From: Aggregatibacter kilianii
GTDB lineage: Bacteria; Pseudomonadota; Gammaproteobacteria; Enterobacterales; Pasteurellaceae
Assembly (NCBI RefSeq): GCF_003129965.1
Contig: NZ_NRCJ01000008.1
Span: 83,557 to 147,556, forward strand
Reading direction: 5' to 3'
Length of the DNA: 64,000 nucleotides
Each line of letters starts with the position of its first letter. Position 1 is the first letter of the stretch. This document shows positions 36,420 through 44,971 of the stretch, one piece after another. The position numbers were made by a program, and so were the translations under genes. Below the pieces are notes generated by a model. That model had not been told where the DNA came from and did no database searches. It saw only the letters and a program-made list of their open reading frames with translations.

Positions 36420-39400
36420 AGAACAGATCCATAAAACACGAATTAACCCCTCTACAACAATCCCTTTTTTCTCAATTAAATGACATCATGTCGGTGGATA
36501 AACGCCGTTTATCCGCCCGCATTCACGGTATCGGCAAAATCAAAAGCCAAGAGGCGCAACAAGCCGTTGCTGCTGAAATTGAACAACAAATCCAACAGGC
36601 AAAATTGCGCGTGGAAAGCCGTAAAAGTGCGGTCAAAAATTCCCTTGTTTTTCCGGAAGGTCTGCCTGTCAGCCAACGCAAAGCTGAAATTGAAAAGCTG
36701 CTTGTAGAACATCAAGTGATCGTCGTCGCCGGCGAAACCGGTTCGGGCAAAACCACCCAGTTGCCGAAAATGTGTTTGGAGCTGGGTTTGGGCAATTTGG
36801 GGATGATTGGGCACACCCAGCCACGTCGTATTGCCGCGCGTTCCGTTGCCGCCCGAATCGCGGAAGAATTGCAAACGGAACTGGGCGATTTGGTGGGCTA
36901 TAAAGTTCGTTTTAACGATCACATCAGCGACAACACCCAAATCAAACTGATGACCGACGGGATTTTGCTGGCGGAAATTCAGACGGATCGTTTTCTCAAT
37001 CAATATTCTTGCCTAATTATCGACGAAGCCCACGAGCGCAGTCTGAACAACGATTTTATCCTCGGCTATCTGAAACAGCTTCTGCTGCGCCGTCCTGATT
37101 TAAAACTTATTATTACCTCGGCGACCATTGACGTAGAACGTTTTTCCAAGCACTTCAACAACGCGCCGATTATTGAAGTGTCGGGCAGAACCTATCCTGT
37201 AGAAGTGCGCTATCGTCCGATTGCGGAAGAGGACGATCAAGACCAGCTGCAAGGCATTCTCAACGCGGTGGACGAACTGCAAGCGGAAGGGCGAGGCGAT
37301 ATTTTGATTTTTATGAACGGTGAACGCGAGATCCGCGACACCGCCGAAGCGCTGCAAAAACAAAATCTAAAACACACGGAAATTTTACCGCTCTTTGCCC
37401 GTCTTTCCGCACAAGAACAAAACAAAATTTTCCACCCGAGCGGTTTGAACCGCATCGTGCTTGCCACCAACGTGGCGGAAACCTCCCTTACCGTGCCGGG
37501 CATAAAATATGTCATCGACCCCGGCACCGCGCGGATTTCCCGTTATAGCTACCGCACCAAAGTGCAACGCTTGCCAATCGAGCCGATTTCCCAAGCCTCC
37601 GCCAATCAGCGTAAAGGACGTTGTGGTCGTGTGAGCGAAGGCATCTGTATCCGTCTTTATTCGGAAGAGGATTTTAACAACCGCCCGGAATTTACCGATC
37701 CCGAAATCCTGCGCACCAATTTAGCCTCCGTAATTTTGCAAATGACGGCGTTAGGCTTGGATGATATTGAAGCCTTTCCATTTGTGGACGCGCCGGATAA
37801 GCGACATATTCAGGATGGTGTGAAGTTGTTGGAAGAGCTAGGCGCGTTTGAAACTGTTCAAACCAAATTTGGTGAAAAACGTCGTTTAACACAAATCGGT
37901 CGCCAACTCGCCCAACTCCCTGTCGATCCGCGCCTTGCAAAAATGCTCCTAAGTGCGGTCAATTTTGGCAGCGTTTATGAAGTGATGATTATCGTCTCCG
38001 CGTTATCTATTCAAGATCCGCGTGAACGCCCGACGGAAAAACAACAGGCTTCAGATGAAAAACATCGTCGCTTTGCCGATAAAAAATCCGATTTCTTGGC
38101 GTTCTTGAACTTGTGGAATTACGTTCAAGAACAGCAAAAGGCACTGACGAAAAATCAATTCCGTCGTCAATGCCAAAAGGATTTCTTGAATTATCTGCGC
38201 ATTCGCGAATGGCAGGATATTTATCAACAAATCCGCCTGGCGGTGCGTGAAATGGGCTTGCCGATTAATTCGGAAAAAGCGGAATATCAGCAAATTCACA
38301 CCGCACTTTTGAGCGGCTTGCTTTCCCATATCGGGCTAAAAGAAGCGGAAAAACAACAATATCTCGGCGCGCGCAACGCCCACTTTGCCATTTTTCCGAA
38401 CTCCGTGCTTTTCAAAAAGCAACCGAAATGGGTGATGGCGGCGGAGCTGGTGGAAACCTCCAAACTCTGGGGGCGCATGGTGGCGGAAATCGAACCGGAA
38501 TGGATTGAGCCACTCGCCGAACATTTAACCAAAAAATCCTATTCCGAACCCCGTTGGTCGAAATCACGCGGGGCGGTGATTGCTGATGAAAAAGTCACCC
38601 TTTACGGCGTGCCGATTGTGGCGGCGCGGCAGGTGAATTATGGCGCCATTGATCCGACCGTAAGCCGTGAGATCTTTATTCAATCGGCACTGGTGGAAGG
38701 GGATTGGAATACGCGCCATAAGTTCTTTAAAGAAAACCAACGCTTAATTCGTGAAGTGGAGGAACTGGAACACAAGAGCCGTCGCCGTGATATTTTGGTG
38801 GACGAGCGCACGCTTTTTGAGTTTTACGATCAACGCATCGGCACAGACGTGGTGTCGCAAAAGCATTTTGATACTTGGTGGAAAAAGGCGGAAAAGCAGG
38901 ATCCCGAATTACTCAATTTTGAGCGTTCTTTCCTAATTAACGACGACGCGGAACAGGTGAGCAAGCTGGATTTCCCGAATTTCTGGCATCAAGGCAATTT
39001 GAAGCTCAAACTTACGTATCAATTTGAACCGGGCACCGACGCGGACGGTGTGACCGTGCATATTCCGTTGCCGTTGCTCAACCAAGTTGAAATGACGGGC
39101 TTTGATTGGCAAATTCCGGGCTTGCGCGAGGAACTGGTGATTGCGCTGATTAAATCCTTGCCGAAATCCTATCGCCGTAATTTCGTGCCTGCGCCGAATT
39201 ATGCCCAAGCCTTTTTAGGGCGCACCGTGCCGTTAGAAAAACCATTATTGGACACGCTGATTTACGAATTGCGCCGTATGACAGGCGTGACGGTGGAAGC
39301 GGAGCATTGGAATTGGGAACAAATCCCAAGCCATTTGAAAATGACTTTCCGCGTGGTGGATGAAAACGGCAAGAAAATTGCCGAATCCATGAATTTGGAC

Positions 39401-40333
39401 GAGCTGAAATTTAACCTAAAAGATCGCGTGCAGGAAAGTATTTCCGCCGTGGCGGACGACGGCATTGAACAAAGTGGCGCTCATATTTGGAATTTTGCCG
39501 AGCTGCCGCAATGCTATGAGCAAAAACAGCGCGGTTTCAGCGTGAAAGCCTTCCCGGCGATTGTGGATGAAAAAGATTCTGTGGGCATCAAACTCTTTGA
39601 AACGGAATTTGAACAAGCGGTGGCAATGCAACAAGGTTTGCGCCGATTGTTGTTGCTCAACGTGCCGTCGCCAATTAAATATTTGCATGAAAAATTGCCG
39701 AACAAAGCCAAGCTGGGGCTGTATTTCACGCCGTTCGGTCGCGTACTGGATTTGATTGACGATTGTATCGCCTGCGCTGTGGATAAACTCATCGCCGATT
39801 TCGGTGGTTTTGTGTGGAATGAAGCCGATTTTGAAAAATTGCGCGATTTCGTGCGCGAAAATCTCAATGAAGTCACCGTGGATATTGCACAAAAAGTGGA
39901 GCAAATCCTCACGCTCACGCACCAGCTCAATCAACGCCTCAAAGGCAAAATGGATTTCACCATGGCATTTGCGCTGTCGGATATTAAATCCCAACTTGCC
40001 GGCCTCATTTATCAAGGTTTCGTGCAAAAGAGCGGTTATGCGCGCCTGCCGGATTTACTCCGTTATCTACAAGCTATTGATAAACGCATTGATAAACTCA
40101 ATCAAGACGTAAACCGCGACCGTGCAGCAATGTTACGCGTGGAACAAGTACAACAAGCCTACCAACAGCTGTTGGCTAAATTACCAAAATCTAAGCCAAT
40201 GTCAGATGAAGTGGCGGAAATTCGATACATGATCGAAGAATTGCGCGTAAGTTTATTTGCGCAACAGTTAGGAACGAAGTATCAGGTGTCGGAGAAGAGG
40301 GTTTTGAATGTGATTGCGGAAGTTAAATCGTAA
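36416..40333 (+). CDS. hrpA: ATP-dependent RNA helicase HrpA
   Basis: 1305 residues, the usual full length for HrpA (about 1300). Walker A is GETGSGKTTQ around residue 106 and the DEAH box (IDEAHERSL) around 203. Motif III is SATID and motif VI QRKGRCGRV. The HA2 and OB-fold regions follow, and the long C-terminal HrpA-specific domain ends VSEKRVLNVIAEVKS. In E. coli HrpA unwinds RNA, processes fimbrial mRNA and rescues stalled ribosomes. The start at 36416 overlaps the upstream stop, and codons 1-35 are consistent with other HrpA N-termini. Confidence 0.95.
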   Translation: MKNRSIKHELTPLQQSLFSQLNDIMSVDKRRLSARIHGIGKIKSQEAQQAVAAEIEQQIQQAKLRVESRKSAVKNSLVFPEGLPVSQRKAEIEKLLVEHQVIVVAGETGSGKTTQLPKMCLELGLGNLGMIGHTQPRRIAARSVAARIAEELQTELGDLVGYKVRFNDHISDNTQIKLMTDGILLAEIQTDRFLNQYSCLIIDEAHERSLNNDFILGYLKQLLLRRPDLKLIITSATIDVERFSKHFNNAPIIEVSGRTYPVEVRYRPIAEEDDQDQLQGILNAVDELQAEGRGDILIFMNGEREIRDTAEALQKQNLKHTEILPLFARLSAQEQNKIFHPSGLNRIVLATNVAETSLTVPGIKYVIDPGTARISRYSYRTKVQRLPIEPISQASANQRKGRCGRVSEGICIRLYSEEDFNNRPEFTDPEILRTNLASVILQMTALGLDDIEAFPFVDAPDKRHIQDGVKLLEELGAFETVQTKFGEKRRLTQIGRQLAQLPVDPRLAKMLLSAVNFGSVYEVMIIVSALSIQDPRERPTEKQQASDEKHRRFADKKSDFLAFLNLWNYVQEQQKALTKNQFRRQCQKDFLNYLRIREWQDIYQQIRLAVREMGLPINSEKAEYQQIHTALLSGLLSHIGLKEAEKQQYLGARNAHFAIFPNSVLFKKQPKWVMAAELVETSKLWGRMVAEIEPEWIEPLAEHLTKKSYSEPRWSKSRGAVIADEKVTLYGVPIVAARQVNYGAIDPTVSREIFIQSALVEGDWNTRHKFFKENQRLIREVEELEHKSRRRDILVDERTLFEFYDQRIGTDVVSQKHFDTWWKKAEKQDPELLNFERSFLINDDAEQVSKLDFPNFWHQGNLKLKLTYQFEPGTDADGVTVHIPLPLLNQVEMTGFDWQIPGLREELVIALIKSLPKSYRRNFVPAPNYAQAFLGRTVPLEKPLLDTLIYELRRMTGVTVEAEHWNWEQIPSHLKMTFRVVDENGKKIAESMNLDELKFNLKDRVQESISAVADDGIEQSGAHIWNFAELPQCYEQKQRGFSVKAFPAIVDEKDSVGIKLFETEFEQAVAMQQGLRRLLLLNVPSPIKYLHEKLPNKAKLGLYFTPFGRVLDLIDDCIACAVDKLIADFGGFVWNEADFEKLRDFVRENLNEVTVDIAQKVEQILTLTHQLNQRLKGKMDFTMAFALSDIKSQLAGLIYQGFVQKSGYARLPDLLRYLQAIDKRIDKLNQDVNRDRAAMLRVEQVQQAYQQLLAKLPKSKPMSDEVAEIRYMIEELRVSLFAQQLGTKYQVSEKRVLNVIAEVKS

Positions 40334-40432
40334 ATAGCATTTCAAAAACTACCAGATAAATTTGCTTGATTTTTAGTAAGTTATGTTTAAACTCTTGCAA
40401 TTCTATTTTCTCTATTAGATAAGGATAATGTA

Positions 40433-41170
40433 ATGAAAAAGTGGTGGTTAGCTTCATTAATTGTGATTAGTAGTAGTACTCAAGCGAATACGTATGATGT
40501 AACAAAAGGTGCTTTGCAGAATCATCCGGCATTATGTTCATATGGCTATAATCCAAATTGCTCATCTGGTTCGTATCCCTCCAGAGGTTATTCCTCTAAC
40601 GAACGTGATCCTGCCCCCCCGCCTGATCCAAGAATTAAATGTAAAGCGCCAAGCAATGGTACACAGCGTTGCACAGAGTATTATGATTATGAATTAACGA
40701 AAGTTAAGAAAACTTGGACCGGTGTCGTAGGCGGTGGTCTTATCGGCGAGGTTAAAAATTATTACCAAAACGGCAAGTTAGAGAGTGTTTTGAACTTTAA
40801 TGAGCAAGGACAATTAAGTGGAAAATACGCTCGCTATTGGGAAAATGGCAAGTTAAGAAGTGATATGAACTATAATTCGCAAGGGCAATTAGATGGAACA
40901 ATGACGCACTATTGGGAAAACGGTAAGGTAAAAGCAGTGATTGATTATAAAAACGGCTTAGCCCATGGTTTTTCCCATGAGTACGATCAGAGTGGTAAAA
41001 AGATTGCCATTTGGCAATTTGAGAATGACAATGAAGTTCATGTACAACACATGAATGGCGATGTTAAGCACGGAGCAGAAATATTTTTCCGTAATAAAGG
41101 CGGAAAAAATGAGGCTTATCGCGCCATAGAATGGAATAACGGTCAAAAAGTAAGAGAAGTTACCCCATAG
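40433..41170 (+). CDS. Secreted MORN-repeat protein
   Basis: 245 residues with a signal peptide (MKKWWLASLIVISSSTQA, cleavage near residue 19). A Cys/Ser/Pro-rich linker follows (to residue ~80, four to five cysteines). At least five MORN_2-type repeats run through the C-terminal half (YYQNGKLESVLNFNEQGQLS, YWENGKLRSDMNYNSQGQLD, YWENGKVKAVIDYKNGLAHG). Similar repeats occur in YwqK-like antitoxin proteins and periplasmic scaffolds. No enzyme motif is visible. It probably sits in the periplasm or on the surface. No partner toxin is seen next to it. Confidence 0.75.
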   Translation: MKKWWLASLIVISSSTQANTYDVTKGALQNHPALCSYGYNPNCSSGSYPSRGYSSNERDPAPPPDPRIKCKAPSNGTQRCTEYYDYELTKVKKTWTGVVGGGLIGEVKNYYQNGKLESVLNFNEQGQLSGKYARYWENGKLRSDMNYNSQGQLDGTMTHYWENGKVKAVIDYKNGLAHGFSHEYDQSGKKIAIWQFENDNEVHVQHMNGDVKHGAEIFFRNKGGKNEAYRAIEWNNGQKVREVTP

Positions 41171-41210
41171 TGCAAGCGTCCACCTCCACGATAGCGCGCG
41201 TCACAAGATG

Positions 41211-41276
41211 GCGCACGTTTCCTAACGTGTGCCTTTTCCTAAAATATAAGCACACGCTAGGAAGCGTGCGCTATCA
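41211..41276. repeat. Palindromic intergenic repeat, copy A
   Basis: An element of about 66 bp beginning GATGGCGCACG and ending GTGCGCTATC, made of two opposed imperfect hairpins (each with a GCACGTTTCCTAACGTG-like stem). It resembles a REP/BIME unit. Similar elements occur at 41376, 41562 and 43384. Confidence 0.75.
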
Positions 41277-41375
41277 ATTTGTGTGATTTTATTTTTAATT
41301 TCAGGGTGCGCGTCGGGAGACGCGCGCCAGCATAACCAGCATAAAGTGCGGTCATTTTTCTAGGTGTTTTTCAAC

Positions 41376-41441
41376 CCCCACGATAGCGCAAGCGTCCACG
41401 CTTGTGCTTATTTGGTCCAAGCGAGGACGCTTGAACCATCG
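41376..41441. repeat. Palindromic intergenic repeat, copy B
   Basis: It opens ACGATAGCGCAAGC and closes GAACCATCGT. The stems carry AAGCGTCCACGCTT and AAGCGAGGACGCTT, so the arms differ from copy A but remain paired. It lies in the 463-bp gap 41171-41633, which otherwise holds only degenerate uptake signals. Confidence 0.65.
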
Positions 41442-41453
41442 TGCTGTTCTCAA

Positions 41454-41530
41454 AAAGTGCAGTCATTTTTTCAAATGTTTTTCAACTTCAAAAACATTTT
41501 CAAAACAGACTACACGAAGACTGCATTTTC
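41454..41530. repeat. Degenerate inverted uptake-signal pair
   Basis: AAAAAGTGCAGTCA on the left and AGACTGCATTTT on the right, both with the G-to-A type change that preserves pairing. Confidence 0.45.
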
Positions 41531-41561
41531 AGTTGACTACAATTTGTAGCCAACTCGTCCT

Positions 41562-41636
41562 TTGATGGCGCACGTTTCCTAACGTGTGCTTTTTTAGAAT
41601 TACAAGCACATGCTAGAAAGCGTGCGCTATCAATTA
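41562..41636. repeat. Palindromic intergenic repeat, copy C, at the end of a truncated gene
   Basis: GATGGCGCACGTTTCC at the start and GTGCGCTATC at the end, nearly identical to copy A. It touches the stop codon (41634-41636) of the truncated BRO-type gene. Confidence 0.75.
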
Positions 41637-41846
41637 ATATGAAGGATATACTTTCAAAGCGTGACAATTTGTCACGGTTTCATTTCCCTCTTCTTTTAAC
41701 CTTTGTTTTAACTTTCTCCAATAGGCAGTGGAAGAGGTGCTTTCCGTCAAAATTTCAACCACATCGACAATAGAAAAATACCACTTTCCTTGTTCTTCGT
41801 CCCATGCGGAGCGTACTTCTTTTTGTTCAAATAGTTTGATATTCAT
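41634..41846 (-). pseudogene. BRO-family antirepressor fragment, 3' truncated
   Basis: 70 residues. The sequence MNIKLFEQKEVRSAWDEEQG, then WYFSIVDVVEILTESTSSTA and YWRKLKQRLKEEGNETVT, is the typical start of BRO-N domain proteins, which usually run well past 100 residues. After NCHALK the frame ends in VYPSY and a stop, right where palindromic repeat C begins. The C-terminal half of the gene is missing, so it is most likely a remnant of a phage-derived gene cut by the repeat. Confidence 0.7.
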
Positions 41847-41912
41847 GATGTTCCTTTAGCGATTTAAAGTTGTGGTGAATTGTATTATTTATCCAAATGT
41901 GCACAGTTGAGT

Positions 41913-42185
41913 TTATCGAAACTCCACATAAACCTTCTTCCCCAATCCCTCTGCAATACGTTGTAAAAAAGCGAGTGAAGGATTGTGATTACCCGATTCA
42001 AAACGGCTGATGGCACTTTGGGCGATACCGGTTTTTTCCGCTAAGCCTTTTTGGGTGAGTTGCTGTTCTTGGCGTAATTGAATGATTTGACGAATAAGAT
42101 CATATTGTGGCGTGAGTTGATCGTATTCGGTTTTGACTTCGGGATTTTGTAATGCCTGTTGTTTAAAGTCTTCAAATTTCATCAT
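41913..42185 (-). CDS. XRE-type antitoxin (HigA-like)
   Basis: 90 residues. A helix-turn-helix is visible as LTQKGLAEKTGIAQSAISRF followed by ESGNHNPSLAFLQRIAEGLG. The ~35-residue N-terminal part is helical and probably binds the toxin. The start (ATG-ATG-AAA) overlaps the toxin stop by 4 bp, so the toxin is made first, the order of higBA modules. It should neutralise the toxin and repress the promoter. Confidence 0.85.
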   Translation of the reverse strand: MMKFEDFKQQALQNPEVKTEYDQLTPQYDLIRQIIQLRQEQQLTQKGLAEKTGIAQSAISRFESGNHNPSLAFLQRIAEGLGKKVYVEFR

Positions 42186-42526
42186 GAATTCCTTGCCTGA
42201 TAATCGTGTTTATATTCCAGTGCCCTAGCCAATTCATTTTTCGGCGTTTTTTGTGTTTTCTTAATGAAACCGTTAGTGATAATGATGTTTTCACCTTGGG
42301 TGAAAAAGTAAAAAATACGGGCTGCGTTAGTAGATTGTGTAATTCTTAGCTCAAATATGCCACTCCTCATGGCTTTGGAATAAGGCATTGATAGTTTATT
42401 GCCAAATTCCTGCAACAAATCAAGATCGTGCAATGCTTTGGCTTGTAATTTTGCCGGCAGATCGTTGATAAATTCAGCAACCGGGCAACGTCCTAATTGA
42501 GTTTCGTAGAAAATAAGATTCCACAT
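42182..42526 (-). CDS. RelE-superfamily toxin (phage Gp49/HigB-like)
   Basis: 114 residues. WNLIFYETQLGRCPVAEFIN at the N-terminus, then GIFELRITQSTNAARIFYFF and NGFIKKTQKTPKNELARALE, match the phage-derived Gp49-like HigB family. These cleave ribosome-bound mRNA. Key basic residues in ELRITQ, RIFYFF and KKTQKTP are present, so it looks active. An ACATATATGT palindrome at 42544-42553 upstream may be the operator. Confidence 0.85.
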   Translation of the reverse strand: MWNLIFYETQLGRCPVAEFINDLPAKLQAKALHDLDLLQEFGNKLSMPYSKAMRSGIFELRITQSTNAARIFYFFTQGENIIITNGFIKKTQKTPKNELARALEYKHDYQARNS

Positions 42527-42543
42527 AGAGCAACCTTAATATA

Positions 42544-42553
42544 ACATATATGT
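42544..42553 (-). promoter_or_regulatory. Possible operator of the HigBA-type module
   Basis: A perfect 10-bp palindrome ACATATATGT directly upstream of the toxin gene, beside AT-rich -10-like sequence. The role is inferred from position. Confidence 0.35.
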
Positions 42554-42637
42554 AATATTTATAATAGGGTTATTCTAATGGATTAGGTTGATAAGAAAAG
42601 TTTCCGGAATAAATTTTGGAAGCCGGATCGCAAAGAT

Positions 42638-42703
42638 AAAGTGCGGTCATTTTTTTAAACATTTTTCAACTTCAAAAACACGTTCAAAGCCGACCGCACT
42701 TTT
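42638..42703 (-). terminator. Inverted uptake-signal terminator of the HAD gene
   Basis: AAAGTGCGGTC and GACCGCACTTT (at about 42692-42703) with a 40-nt loop containing an extended AT pattern. Lies 2 bp beyond the HAD gene stop. Confidence 0.65.
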
Positions 42704-42704
42704 C

Positions 42705-43370
42705 CTATCCATGCAACTGCCGAATAATCGCTAAAATGTCGTTCATGTTTTTACCGCAGTAGTCGGCGTTGGATTGGTCAATGTGCATACGTTTTTCTTC
42801 GTAGGCAATGACGGGAATGCCGGCGGCTTTTGCGGCTTGGATGCCGAAAAAAGAATCCTCGATGGCGACCGCACTTTTGGCGTGCACGCCTAATTTTTCG
42901 AGAGTGTAGCGATAAATGGTGGGATCGGGTTTGCTACGTTCAAATTGTTCTCCGCTGACGATAAGATCAAAATACTGAATGATGTCGCATTGGGTCAGGA
43001 TGTTTTGAATGTGGGCAAGGTGAGAGGAGGAGGCGACCGCTAATTTAATGCCGTTTTGTTTGGCAAAATCAATGATTTTATGAATGTCGCCGCGAAAAAT
43101 GGAAAGGTAATCCACGGTGGCAAAAAGCTGTTTGAAAAAATCAAAATAGCGTTGTTTGATTTCTTCTAAAGAGAGGGATGAACCGCTTAATTTTTTCACG
43201 ATTTCGGGAATTTCCGCCAGCCCTTTGCCCACCACTTCCGAGCGTTCGAGCGGGGTTAAAGTGCGGTCGTGTTCTTTAATGGAATCAATAAATTGCGCTT
43301 GTAAGTCGTATTCTAAAAATTCCGTATCGACAATCACGCCGTCCATATCAAAGATAATTGCTTGTAGCAT
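42705..43370 (-). CDS. HAD-superfamily phosphatase/phosphoglucomutase-like
   Basis: 221 residues. Motif I FDMDGVIVDTE (Asp8 and Asp10), motif II ASSS in KLAVASSSH, motif III Lys in SKPDP and motif IV EDSFFG. The cap is the four-helix type (HAD subfamily IA), as in beta-phosphoglucomutase and YniC/YfbT sugar phosphatases. The substrate cannot be told. It is separated by terminators from both neighbours. Confidence 0.85.
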   Translation of the reverse strand: MLQAIIFDMDGVIVDTEFLEYDLQAQFIDSIKEHDRTLTPLERSEVVGKGLAEIPEIVKKLSGSSLSLEEIKQRYFDFFKQLFATVDYLSIFRGDIHKIIDFAKQNGIKLAVASSSHLAHIQNILTQCDIIQYFDLIVSGEQFERSKPDPTIYRYTLEKLGVHAKSAVAIEDSFFGIQAAKAAGIPVIAYEEKRMHIDQSNADYCGKNMNDILAIIRQLHG

Positions 43371-43383
43371 AGGGTTTCCTCAT

Positions 43384-43453
43384 GATAGCGCGTCTCCCGA
43401 CGCGTGCTTGTATTTTCAATTTAATGGGCACGCGTCAGGAGACACGCGCCGGT
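43384..43453. repeat. Palindromic intergenic repeat, copy D
   Basis: GATAGCGCGTCTCCCGACGCG on one side and GCACGCGTCAGGAGACACGCGCC on the other, with an AT-rich centre. It belongs to the same family as copies A-C but with stems based on GCGTCTCCCGACGC. A further half copy is at 41305-41332. Confidence 0.65.
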
Positions 43454-43499
43454 ATAGTCTATTACAAAAACACTTTCAAAACAGACCGCACTTTTTCCG

Positions 43500-43811
43500 C
43501 TATTTCTTCAATGTCTCCACATAGCCCGCCACGTCTTGCATATCCTGTTCGCTTAGGGTGGATTTGGCGCGGTTACCGCCGCCTTCGATTTTGCCGCTTT
43601 TGCGATCTTGCAGGGCTTGGATGATTTGATCTTGGGAGAACGTGTTGATGATTTTGGATTGTCCCATGGCGGGCTTTTCCGCCTGCTTGCCGTGGCAAAG
43701 GGCGCAGGCGCGGTTATATACTTTTTGTCCGTGCGCAATGTCGGGTTCTGCCCGTGCGGTGCTGGTGCCGCAGGCGGCAAGAAAGAATAGGGTAGCGTAG
43801 CGTATTTTCAT
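43500..43811 (-). CDS. Small cytochrome c lipoprotein of the iron operon
   Basis: 103 residues. The short signal sequence ends in a lipobox LAAC (Cys14), so it is probably a lipoprotein. One c-type heme site, CALCH, lies near residue 36, and a possible axial Met is at KPAMGQ. The C-terminal helix (LSEQDMQDVAGYVETLKK) is typical of class I cytochromes c. It is the last gene of the Ftr1/P19 operon and would pass electrons in the periplasm. It takes the place of the second thioredoxin-like gene seen at the end of the Campylobacter p19 cluster. Confidence 0.75.
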   Translation of the reverse strand: MKIRYATLFFLAACGTSTARAEPDIAHGQKVYNRACALCHGKQAEKPAMGQSKIINTFSQDQIIQALQDRKSGKIEGGGNRAKSTLSEQDMQDVAGYVETLKK

Positions 43812-43814
43812 GGT

Positions 43815-44309
43815 TTATTCGTTTTTCGTCGGGTTGAAAAGTTGCTGTAAATCGTTTTCGGAAAGTAAGCCTTCAAATTTGTGTAACAGCTTGCCGTTCG
43901 GCGCGATAACAAATGAAGTCGGCGTGCCGACGAGTTGGTAGCGCTCGGCGGTGATTTTCATTTGATCTTTGAATACGGGCAAACTTAATTGTCGTTTGCT
44001 GACGATGGCTTGGGTGTCGGCGTTTTCGCCGTCGATGTTCATGGCGACCAGCTGGACGTGATTCGGGTATTTTTCCGCCCATTGTTGCAGGGTTTTCAAT
44101 TCGACGATGCAGGCACCGCAGGTTTCCGACCAGAAGTTAATGAGTAGGGTTTTGCCCCGCCAGTCGCTTAATTCGGCTTTATTGCCCTGTAAATCGAACG
44201 CCGCGATTTCCGGCGCGGGTTGTCCGATTTGTGCGGTCTCTTCCTTGCAAGAAACGCTGAAAAAAACGACCGCACTTATGCCGAGAAAGCGAAGGAAGTC
44301 AGCCCGCAT
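43815..44309 (-). CDS. TlpA-like thioredoxin-fold lipoprotein
   Basis: About 164 residues from the ATG at 44309 (MRADFLRFLG), chosen because GAGGAA lies before it; an upstream in-frame ATG at 44336 sits inside the ATPase gene. The signal sequence ends VFFSVSC with a lipobox-like SVSC. The thioredoxin domain has the active site SETCGAC and a cis-proline loop in VGTPTSF. It should be a periplasmic thiol-disulfide protein. In the related Campylobacter operon such a protein (Cj1664) is thought to serve redox steps of iron uptake. The gene overlaps the ATPase gene by 11 bp. Confidence 0.8.
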   Translation of the reverse strand: MRADFLRFLGISAVVFFSVSCKEETAQIGQPAPEIAAFDLQGNKAELSDWRGKTLLINFWSETCGACIVELKTLQQWAEKYPNHVQLVAMNIDGENADTQAIVSKRQLSLPVFKDQMKITAERYQLVGTPTSFVIAPNGKLLHKFEGLLSENDLQQLFNPTKNE

Positions 44310-44970
44310 TTTTTTCCTCGCCCAGTAGTTTGCCATGTTGCAGATAGATAATGCGATTGGTGAGTTTGCCCAAGTCGGGATTGTGCGTCACCATCACGAT
44401 AGTACGCCCTTGGCGGTTTAATTCCGTAAGCAAATCCAGCACCAAATGTTCGTTTTTTTCGTCGAGGTTGCCTGTCGGTTCGTCGGCGAAAATCACCGGT
44501 GGTTGATTTACCAACGCGCGGGCGATACACACCCGTTGTTGTTCCCCGCCGGAAAGTTGGCTTGGGCGGTGATCCATACGGTGCGCCAAGCCCACCTGAT
44601 CCAATACCGCTTTGGCGGCGGTTTCGTCCACTACGCTGTGATAATGCTGCGCCAGCATGACGTTTTCCAAGGCGGTTAAATAGGGGATTAAGTGGAATTG
44701 TTGGAACACCAAGCCGATTTTTTCCGCGCGGAAACGTTGTCTGCCCGTTTCGTCCAATTGCGCTGCGTCCACGCCGTCTAAAATCACTTTGCCTTCGGTG
44801 GCGGTGTCCAGCCCGGTGAGAATGTTCATTAACGTGGTTTTGCCTGAGCCGGAGGCACCCATGATCGCCACAAATTCGCCTTCGGCAATTTGAATGTTGA
44901 TGTCTTCAAGGGCGGTCACCAGCCCGAATCGTTTATATAAATGCTGTGTCTCGATAACGGTTTTAGCCAT
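44299..44970 (-). CDS. ABC transporter ATP-binding protein
   Basis: 223 residues. Walker A GASGSGKTT (around residue 40), signature LSGGEQQR, Walker B VIFADEPT, and the H-loop TH. It is closest to the LolD/MacB class of ATPases. It starts 1 bp after the permease stop. It should energise the two FtsX-type permeases encoded upstream in the operon. Confidence 0.9.
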   Translation of the reverse strand: MAKTVIETQHLYKRFGLVTALEDINIQIAEGEFVAIMGASGSGKTTLMNILTGLDTATEGKVILDGVDAAQLDETGRQRFRAEKIGLVFQQFHLIPYLTALENVMLAQHYHSVVDETAAKAVLDQVGLAHRMDHRPSQLSGGEQQRVCIARALVNQPPVIFADEPTGNLDEKNEHLVLDLLTELNRQGRTIVMVTHNPDLGKLTNRIIYLQHGKLLGEEKNAG

Positions 44971-44971
44971 G

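Noticed and set aside
41364..41549. 61-residue plus-strand frame in the repeat region
   Set aside because: It is made of palindromic repeat and uptake-signal sequence, with no Shine-Dalgarno.
41200..41640. Repeated short palindromes considered as a CRISPR array
   Set aside because: The units are inverted, irregularly spaced and have no constant spacer length. They fit a REP-like family.
43382..43624. 80-residue plus-strand frame between the HAD and cytochrome genes
   Set aside because: It spans a palindromic repeat and the antisense of the cytochrome gene.
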